From positions 1-54,401 of the forward strand of contig JBCDCH010000025.1 in NCBI GenBank assembly GCA_039182125.1: a stretch of DNA of 54,401 bases, written 5' to 3'. Source of the stretch: Planctomycetota bacterium. GTDB taxonomy: Bacteria; Planctomycetota; Phycisphaerae; Tepidisphaerales; Tepidisphaeraceae. The notes beneath the pieces are model-generated. The model made no database searches. It saw only the letters and a program-made list of their open reading frames with translations, and was not told where the DNA came from. Positions 50,094 through 54,401 of this stretch are shown piece after piece. Position numbers and translations under genes: made by a program. Every line of letters starts with the position of its first letter. The first letter of the stretch is position 1.

Positions 50094-50720
50094 TCACTTC
50101 GCCACTGCGTTGTGCGCGATCACGAGCAGCACGGCCAACATCGCCAACAAGCCGGCCGGATACGCCGCGGCGATCAGGTCACCGCGCTCGAAAGCCGCGT
50201 AGACAGCGATGGGCAGTGTCGTCTTTCCCGGCAGCCAACCCAACACCATCAGCGTCGCACCAAACTCCCCCAGACCGCGGGCGAACCCAAGCAACAACCC
50301 CGCCGCGATGCCGTGTCGGGCCAACGGGAGATCGACGTGCCAAAGGGACTGCGACCGACTCGCGCCGAGGATCCGAGTTGCATCGCGCAGGTCCGGATCG
50401 ATCGCCGCGAATGCCGCCCGGGTCGGCAGGTACACCAGCGGCAGTGCGACCACCGCTGCCGCGATGATTGCCCCGCCGACCGTGAACACCATCGGCACAC
50501 CCAGCCACCCTGCCGGCCCGCGATTGCCCAGCAGCACCACCAACGCAAACCCCACCACCGTCGGCGGCATCACCACCGGCAAAAGCACCGCCACTTCGAG
50601 CCAACGCAAACGACGCCGCGCCACGAACCACGCCAATGGCACCGCGATCAGTGCCGCCAACATCGTCGCCGCCGACGCGACCTGCAGCGAAAGCCAGGCA
50701 CTTTGCACGAGCCCACTCAT
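50094..50720 (-). CDS. modB: Molybdate ABC transporter permease
   Basis: 208 residues with about five membrane helices (AATMLAALIAVPLAWFVA, EVAVLLPVVMPPTVVGFALVVL, FTVGGAIIAAAVVALPLVYL, IAAAYPAGLLAMLAVLLVIA). The EAA loop that contacts the ATPase reads ATRILGASRSQSLWHVDLPL followed by ARHGIAAG. VMPPTVVGFALVVLLGNRGP is typical of ModB. It imports molybdate or tungstate with ModA and ModC. Its start overlaps modA by four bases. No modC follows: the next gene is convergent and unrelated. Confidence 0.88.
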   Translation of the reverse strand: MSGLVQSAWLSLQVASAATMLAALIAVPLAWFVARRRLRWLEVAVLLPVVMPPTVVGFALVVLLGNRGPAGWLGVPMVFTVGGAIIAAAVVALPLVYLPTRAAFAAIDPDLRDATRILGASRSQSLWHVDLPLARHGIAAGLLLGFARGLGEFGATLMVLGWLPGKTTLPIAVYAAFERGDLIAAAYPAGLLAMLAVLLVIAHNAVAK

Positions 50721-51436
50721 CGCGCTCCCGCTGGTTCGGAGCCACGTTGCTCCGCAACGCTGGGGCCTGGCAAATCCGAAACACCAGCGTTACGGAGCAA
50801 AGCGGCTCGGTCGACGAAACCATGCGCTTCAAACGCCAGCCCTGCCGTCGGTTTGTGCAAGAAACCGGCGAAGCGATCACCGGTGTCGGTGAAATACGTT
50901 GCTCGGTAATCGATCGGATCGTGCAACGCCGGGTCGATCGGCACACCCTCGGCATCGGTCGCATATACGAGTGCGGCATCCACCTCGCCGCGTTGCACAT
51001 ACGCCAACACCTGCCGGACGTTCGCCCCGTACACAAGCCTGCCGTCGAGGTCGTCCCATACCCCGGCGGATTGCAACGCTTGCCGGGCGTACTTGCCCGC
51101 CGGGACGGTGTCTGGCGCGCCGATGGCAACTCGGCCAATGTCGTCCAGTTCGTCGAGCGACCCGACGCCAACCAGCACGAGCCGGTTGCCCGCGACCGGC
51201 GTCCCGTCCAATGAATCGTCGGCGAGGACGGTCACGTCGTACCCGGCCCCCGCGAGTTGCTGCTGAACGATCTTGCCACTGGAGGCAAAGACCAGTTGCA
51301 CACGCACGCCGGTCTCGACCTCGTACGCCGCGGCGATCTCTGGCATCACCTCCGCCAGACTCGACGCTGCTCCGACGGTGACGGTCGCGCGGTCGTCGCA
51401 ACCGAGCAACAGAAGGATGAGCAGCAAGAAGCGCAC
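50717..51436 (-). CDS. modA: Molybdate-binding lipoprotein ModA
   Basis: 239 residues. Lipoprotein signal LLLILLLLGC (Cys 13). Periplasmic type II binding-protein fold: TVTVGAASSLAEVMPEIAAA, LVFASSGKIVQQQLAGAGYDV (the SSG loop binds the oxyanion), VLADDSLDG, VYGANVRQVLAYVQRGEVDA and ALVYATDAEG. The last 28 or so residues (RAALLRNAGVSDLPGPSVAE and on) are encoded by a palindromic repeat and are not part of the usual fold; normal ModA ends shortly after the helix that would precede them. modB overlaps by four bases. It diverges from the RNase HII-like gene. Confidence 0.88.
   Translation of the reverse strand: MRFLLLILLLLGCDDRATVTVGAASSLAEVMPEIAAAYEVETGVRVQLVFASSGKIVQQQLAGAGYDVTVLADDSLDGTPVAGNRLVLVGVGSLDELDDIGRVAIGAPDTVPAGKYARQALQSAGVWDDLDGRLVYGANVRQVLAYVQRGEVDAALVYATDAEGVPIDPALHDPIDYRATYFTDTGDRFAGFLHKPTAGLAFEAHGFVDRAALLRNAGVSDLPGPSVAEQRGSEPAGAR
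50743..50806. repeat. Dispersed palindromic repeat, copy 5, inside modA
   Basis: Arm 1 at 50743-50764 has core CGTTGCTCCGCAACG; arm 2 at 50784-50806 (CCAGCGTTACGGAGCAAAGC) is its diverged inverse. Both lie within the last 30 codons of modA. Confidence 0.75.
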
Positions 51437-51474
51437 GGCGACACGTTACCCGGATTTGCGGTTACCGTGCGACC

Positions 51475-52380
51475 ATGCGTTGGATCGTGGCGGGCATCGA
51501 CGAGGCGGGGTACGGGCCGATCCTCGGGCCGTTGTGCGTCGGTTGCCATGCGGCCGCGGTCGAGGCCGACGGACCGCCCGACCTTTGGGATCTGCTACGC
51601 CGCGTGACGAGCAAGAAGCGTGACACCCGCAAGATCCACGTCGCGGATTCCAAGAAAGTGCACGTCTCCAAAGATCTGAGTCGGCTCGAAACGGCCGCAC
51701 TGGGCATGATCGGCCCGGACTGGCGTCCCGACGTGCCGAGCCTGCCGTGGTATCAGACCATCGGACCCATCCCGATCTCGGTGGACGCGACCGCCGTCAC
51801 GATCCTGCACAACGCCTACGTGGCCGAGTGCGACCGGCTCGGCGTCGAGACCGTCCACCATGTCGCCCATGTCTACGGCGAGGACGTGCTCAACCAGCGA
51901 TTCGCCGCGACGAAGAACAAAGCGTCGGTCCTGTTCACCGCAACGGCCGTGCATCTGCAAAACCTGCTCGGCGATTTCGCCGAGCCCGGCGTGCGGCTGC
52001 ACATCACCTGCGACCAACACGGCGGCCGCGACAGCTACACCGGCCTGCTTCGGGATATGTTCGGCGACTGGGACTTGACCGTCGTCGAGGAAACCGACGG
52101 CATAAGCACCTACGACCTGGCACAAGGCGGGGCGATCGCGACGGTCAGGTTCGCCGAAAAGGCCGATAATCACTGCTATTCCGCCGCCGCCGCGAGCATC
52201 CTGGCCAAGTATGCCCGGGAAGCGCTCATGCATCGGTTCAACGCGTGGTGGGCCGAGCGTGTGTCCGACCTGAAGCCGACCGCCGGCTATTGGACCGACG
52301 GTCTACGTTTTCTCGAGGACATCTCCAACACCCGCACCGCCCTCGGGCTTGACGAAGCGGCCCTGCGGCGGTCAAGGTAG
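51475..52380 (+). CDS. Ribonuclease HII-like protein
   Basis: 301 residues; RNase HII is usually about 200. The start, WIVAGIDEAGYGPILGPLCV, carries the DE pair of the HII active site (normally GIDEAGRGPLAGPV; the Arg is Tyr here). VADSKKV matches the second conserved Lys-rich motif (DSKKL). ITCDQHGGRDSY offers the third acid, and ADNHCYSAAAASILAKYARE matches the helix that follows (usually AASIxAKxxRD). Long inserts separate them. It probably cleaves RNA in RNA-DNA hybrids, though the Tyr change and the inserts could alter specificity. ATG 51475. lemA follows 25 bases later. Confidence 0.78.
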   Translation: MRWIVAGIDEAGYGPILGPLCVGCHAAAVEADGPPDLWDLLRRVTSKKRDTRKIHVADSKKVHVSKDLSRLETAALGMIGPDWRPDVPSLPWYQTIGPIPISVDATAVTILHNAYVAECDRLGVETVHHVAHVYGEDVLNQRFAATKNKASVLFTATAVHLQNLLGDFAEPGVRLHITCDQHGGRDSYTGLLRDMFGDWDLTVVEETDGISTYDLAQGGAIATVRFAEKADNHCYSAAAASILAKYAREALMHRFNAWWAERVSDLKPTAGYWTDGLRFLEDISNTRTALGLDEAALRRSR

Positions 52381-52405
52381 GTGCCCACAAGCAAGGAACC
52401 TTCCC

Positions 52406-52984
52406 ATGTCAGCGATCGTCGTCATCCTGCTCATCGCGTTCATCGTCGTACTCGTCGTCGGCGGCGGCCTGGCGCTCTGGGGCATCGGCGTCTACAACGG
52501 CCTGGTCCGCGGCCGGGAGGCGGTCAACAACGCCTGGGCCCAAATCGACGTGCTGCTCAAGCGTCGCCACGACCTGATCCCCAACCTCGTCGAAACCGTC
52601 AAGGGGTACGCGAGCCATGAGTCCGAGACGTTCGAAAAGGTGATTCAGGCCCGCAACGGGGCCGTGGCGGCGACCGGCCCGCAGCAATCATCCGCGGCCG
52701 AGGGGATGCTCACCGGTGCCCTGCGGCAACTCTTTGCCGTCGCCGAGGCATACCCCGATCTCAAGGCCAACCAGAACTTCATGCAGCTCCAGGCCGAACT
52801 CTCCACCACGGAGGACGAAATCGCCGGCGTCCGCAGCCGGTACAACGACGTCGCCAAGGGCTACAACATCAGCGTCAAGGAGTTCCCGCGGAACCTGCTG
52901 GCGGGCATTTTCGGGTTCAACGAAGAGCCGTACTTCGAGGTCGAGGACGCCGAGGTACAAGCCGCCCCGAAAGTTCAGTTCTGA
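52406..52984 (+). CDS. lemA: LemA family membrane protein
   Basis: 192 residues; AAGGA eight bases before ATG 52406. One N-terminal helix (VVILLIAFIVVLVVGGGLAL) and then the LemA helical bundle: YNGLVRGREAVNNAWAQIDV, LLKRRHDLIPNLVETVKGYA, QAELSTTEDEIAGVRSRYND and FPRNLLAGIFGF. LemA proteins are anchored in the membrane with unknown role. Here it is followed by an amidase lipoprotein gene 49 bases on, rather than the usual TPM or peptidase gene. Confidence 0.92.
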   Translation: MSAIVVILLIAFIVVLVVGGGLALWGIGVYNGLVRGREAVNNAWAQIDVLLKRRHDLIPNLVETVKGYASHESETFEKVIQARNGAVAATGPQQSSAAEGMLTGALRQLFAVAEAYPDLKANQNFMQLQAELSTTEDEIAGVRSRYNDVAKGYNISVKEFPRNLLAGIFGFNEEPYFEVEDAEVQAAPKVQF

Positions 52985-53033
52985 CCGTGGATTTTTTCAA
53001 GAGGCCCGCCGGCCGAGTCCGATATCAGCACGG

Positions 53034-53846
53034 ATGAACACACTGCGCGCGACGATTTTCCTGACGCTGGGCGTGATGCTGGCCGCCGGTTGTGAGACCA
53101 CGACCAGGCCGGTGGCATACACGTCGAGCGATCCGGTGCCCGTCGCGCCGCACGAACGGCACAAGGGCAGACAAGCCAGCCACCGCACGCCGGAGATTCA
53201 GCCGCACCGTTCACAGCACGTCATCGCCGTCCCGACGGCCTGGCGTCCCCGTGCGACCGCCCAACCTTGGCGGTACATCGTGATCCACCATTCGGCCACC
53301 ACGGGCGGCAACGCCCGGACCTTCGATCGGGCCCACCGCTCCAAGGGCTGGGACGAGTTGGGTTACCACTTCGTCGTCGGCAACGGCCACGGCTCACGCG
53401 ATGGCTTCGTCGAGGTCGGCCCCCGATGGACCAAGCAGAAGCACGGTGCCCACGCCAAGACCGCCGACAACCGCTACAACCAGCGCGGCATCGGCATCTG
53501 CCTCGTCGGCAACTTCGACAACAAACGCCCCACCCCCGCCCAGCAGGCCGCCCTGACCAAGCTCGTGGCCTATCTCATGCACGAGCACAACATCCCGGCC
53601 TCCAACGTCATCGGCCACCGCGACACCAAGCCCACCGCTTGTCCCGGCCGCAATATGAACGTCGCCGTCGTCCGCAACCAGGCCCTGCGCACCCTCGCTG
53701 CGGCCAACCTCCCCGCCCCCGACGGCCCCGCCCTCACCGCCGCCGAGATCGACGAAATCGACTGGGATCACCCCGAGGAGCACGTACATCACGCCAGCAC
53801 GTGTTCGGGCTGCGACCATCACGATCACGGAGAAGACGCGGAGTGA
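53034..53846 (+). CDS. N-acetylmuramoyl-L-alanine amidase lipoprotein (amidase_2/PGRP-like)
   Basis: 270 residues. Lipoprotein signal ending LAAGC. The amidase_2 domain shows zinc ligands His in IVIHHSAT, His in VIGHRDTKPTACPG and the conserved Cys in ACPG (usually Cys or Asp), with WDELGYHFVVGNG and GIGICLVGNFD as the PGRP-like signature. It cuts the amide between MurNAc and the stem peptide. The C-terminal tail is rich in His/Cys/Asp (HVHHASTCSGCDHHDHGEDA), a possible metal-binding tail. ATG 53034 has no strong ribosome site. lemA precedes it. Confidence 0.88.
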   Translation: MNTLRATIFLTLGVMLAAGCETTTRPVAYTSSDPVPVAPHERHKGRQASHRTPEIQPHRSQHVIAVPTAWRPRATAQPWRYIVIHHSATTGGNARTFDRAHRSKGWDELGYHFVVGNGHGSRDGFVEVGPRWTKQKHGAHAKTADNRYNQRGIGICLVGNFDNKRPTPAQQAALTKLVAYLMHEHNIPASNVIGHRDTKPTACPGRNMNVAVVRNQALRTLAAANLPAPDGPALTAAEIDEIDWDHPEEHVHHASTCSGCDHHDHGEDAE

Positions 53847-53848
53847 GA

Positions 53849-53898
53849 AAGGCGGATTGCGGAGCGAAGAACAGCTTCTTCATTCCGCAATCCGCCTT
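53849..53898. terminator. Hairpin after the amidase gene
   Basis: AAGGCGGATTGCGGA (53849-53863) pairs perfectly with TCCGCAATCCGCCTT (53884-53898) around a 20-base loop. A 15-bp stem with short A and T runs at its ends, directly after the amidase stop codon; likely terminator or REP-like element. Confidence 0.7.
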
Positions 53899-53949
53899 CC
53901 ATCTTCCGCATTTCCCTCGGCCCTGATCCGCGCCTAATGTGCCGACCTG

Positions 53950-54023
53950 CGGGATGTAGCTCAGCTTGGTAGAGCGCTGCGTTCGGGACGTAGAGGTCGC
54001 TGGTTCGAATCCAGTCATCCCGA
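53950..54023 (+). tRNA. tRNA-Pro (anticodon CGG)
   Basis: A complete 74-base cloverleaf. Acceptor CGGGATG pairs with CATCCCG; anticodon loop TTCGGGA gives CGG, reading CCG; T-loop TTCGAAT; discriminator A; CCA not encoded. It resembles the tRNA-Pro(TGG) at 1470. TAATGT at 53935-53940 could be its -10 box. Confidence 0.95.
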
Positions 54024-54047
54024 CTCACGATCGAGAGTCCACACAAC

Positions 54048-54091
54048 GACGGTCCGGCGCACCTACTCATGCGTCCGGGCCGTCACTTTTT
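54048..54091 (+). terminator. Rho-independent terminator after tRNA-Pro
   Basis: GACGGTCCGGCGCA pairs with TGCGTCCGGGCCGTC (one bulge and one G-T/C-type change) around an 8-base loop and is followed by ACTTTTT. Confidence 0.7.
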
Positions 54092-54216
54092 GGTCGGTGG
54101 GCATAGCCGCGAGGAAGTACGGACGTTCACGTCGCATTTCGGTGCGTCAAGACTGCAAACAGGCGATTCTGATTGTCCGTAGTGCCTTGAGCCGCCACGC
54201 CCGGGCGTGACCCAAC

Positions 54217-54254
54217 GCGAACGCCCCGGTGCATTTCTGCACCGGGGCGTTCGC
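54217..54254 (-). terminator. Perfect 17-bp hairpin after the flagellin gene
   Basis: GCGAACGCCCCGGTGCA pairs perfectly with TGCACCGGGGCGTTCGC around a TTTC loop (plus-strand reading), 20 bases after the flagellin stop codon. Very stable; no T run on the minus strand. Confidence 0.75.
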
Positions 54255-54274
54255 TTAAAGAACTTGAATCAGGT

Positions 54275-54401
54275 TTAACCGAGAAGCTGTAGCGCGAGCT
54301 GCGGGCTCTGGTTGGCCTGGGACAGCACGTTGGTGCTGGCCTGGCTCAGGATCTGCTGACGGGTGAGCTTCGCCGTCTCCTCGGCGAAGTCCGTGTCGCG
54401 G
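54275..54401 (-). CDS. Flagellin, C-terminal end only (gene continues outside window)
   Basis: The last 41 codons of a minus-strand gene, stop TAA at 54275-54277. Translated: [20 protein letters not shown] then [20 protein letters not shown]. This is the flagellin C-terminal D0 helix, which packs in the filament core; the ending [14 protein letters not shown] is characteristic. It shows the organism can probably build flagella. Start, length and gene name cannot be seen. Confidence 0.88.
   Translation of the reverse strand, partial: RDTDFAEETAKLTRQQILSQASTNVLSQANQSPQLALQLLG

Noticed and set aside
1470-54023. The two tRNA-Pro genes as att sites bounding a 52-kb island
   Set aside because: They share general tRNA-Pro similarity (different anticodons), not an exact direct repeat of the 3' end. 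The DNA between is mostly housekeeping and there is no integrase.
1-54401. CRISPR array, transposase, integrase or prophage genes
   Set aside because: No regularly spaced repeats and no recognisable mobile-element protein in any frame; the repeats present are isolated palindromes or short tandem runs.

Overview
The window is GC-rich chromosomal DNA from a planctomycete, most likely class Phycisphaerae. This is inferred from gene content, not from a search. The signs are two proteins with a short PEP-CTERM-like tail ending in LRRRR, two prepilin-like proteins with the N-terminal [20 protein letters not shown] segment, a Rho factor with a long basic extension, several zinc-ribbon membrane proteins, ECF sigma factors paired with small anti-sigma-like proteins, and a flagellin tail at the right edge. 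Genes are dense on both strands, and many start without a clear Shine-Dalgarno sequence.

Layout. 1-5.4 kb: a secreted PEP-CTERM beta-propeller-like protein, tRNA-Pro(TGG), a KAP-family P-loop NTPase behind a frameshifted companion gene, and a prepilin-like gene with a leaderless-looking promoter. 5.5-12.1 kb: YhaM-like HD nuclease, periplasmic thioredoxin, HDOD-GGDEF protein, MscS channel and a GAF histidine kinase. 12.1-14.2 kb: DUF2071 gene divergent from an arsR-arsM arsenic module. 14.2-22.7 kb: rho, coaE, a VOC-like protein, three overlapping membrane-protein genes, and thrS. 23-25 kb: a DUF4914 protein with a PEPCK-like P-loop. 25-32 kb: ECF sigma plus HxxxCxxC protein, a LacI-type regulator, a second prepilin-like protein, a second PEP-CTERM protein, a TadG-like protein and tRNA-Thr(CGT). 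32-42 kb: mainly housekeeping genes (tsaB, gnd, hpt, nuclease, amidohydrolase, TolB-like lipoprotein). 42-48 kb: a six-gene sulfate-activation operon on the minus strand (cysQ, glycosyltransferase, cysC, cysD, four-helix-bundle gene, cysNC). 48-50 kb: a three-gene operon of a secretin-N-like coiled-coil protein, an ECF sigma factor and a membrane partner. 50-54.4 kb: modBA without modC, an RNase HII-like gene, lemA, a lipoprotein amidase, tRNA-Pro(CGG) and the end of a flagellin gene.

How the genes work together. The cys operon makes APS and PAPS and removes PAP. No reductase is present, and a glycosyltransferase sits inside it, so PAPS may feed sulfation of a glycan (inference). ArsR probably controls ArsM-mediated arsenite methylation. 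Two sigma/anti-sigma-like pairs and the GGDEF and histidine-kinase proteins suggest heavy envelope signalling.

Most unusual structures: (1) the KAP locus, where removing one unit of a 7-bp triplet repeat would fuse the upstream frame to the NTPase, and a second frameshift lies in that upstream gene; (2) a four-helix-bundle (23S intervening-sequence type) gene between cysD and cysNC, bracketed by inverted repeats; (3) a dispersed palindromic repeat family built on GCGTTGCGGAGCAACGC, one copy of which encodes the tail of ModA; (4) a promoter with an 18-bp palindrome between -35 and -10 and almost no leader; (5) two related short tryptophan-rich reading frames flanking the first prepilin-like gene. 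No CRISPR array, transposase, phage gene or clearly new multi-gene system was seen.
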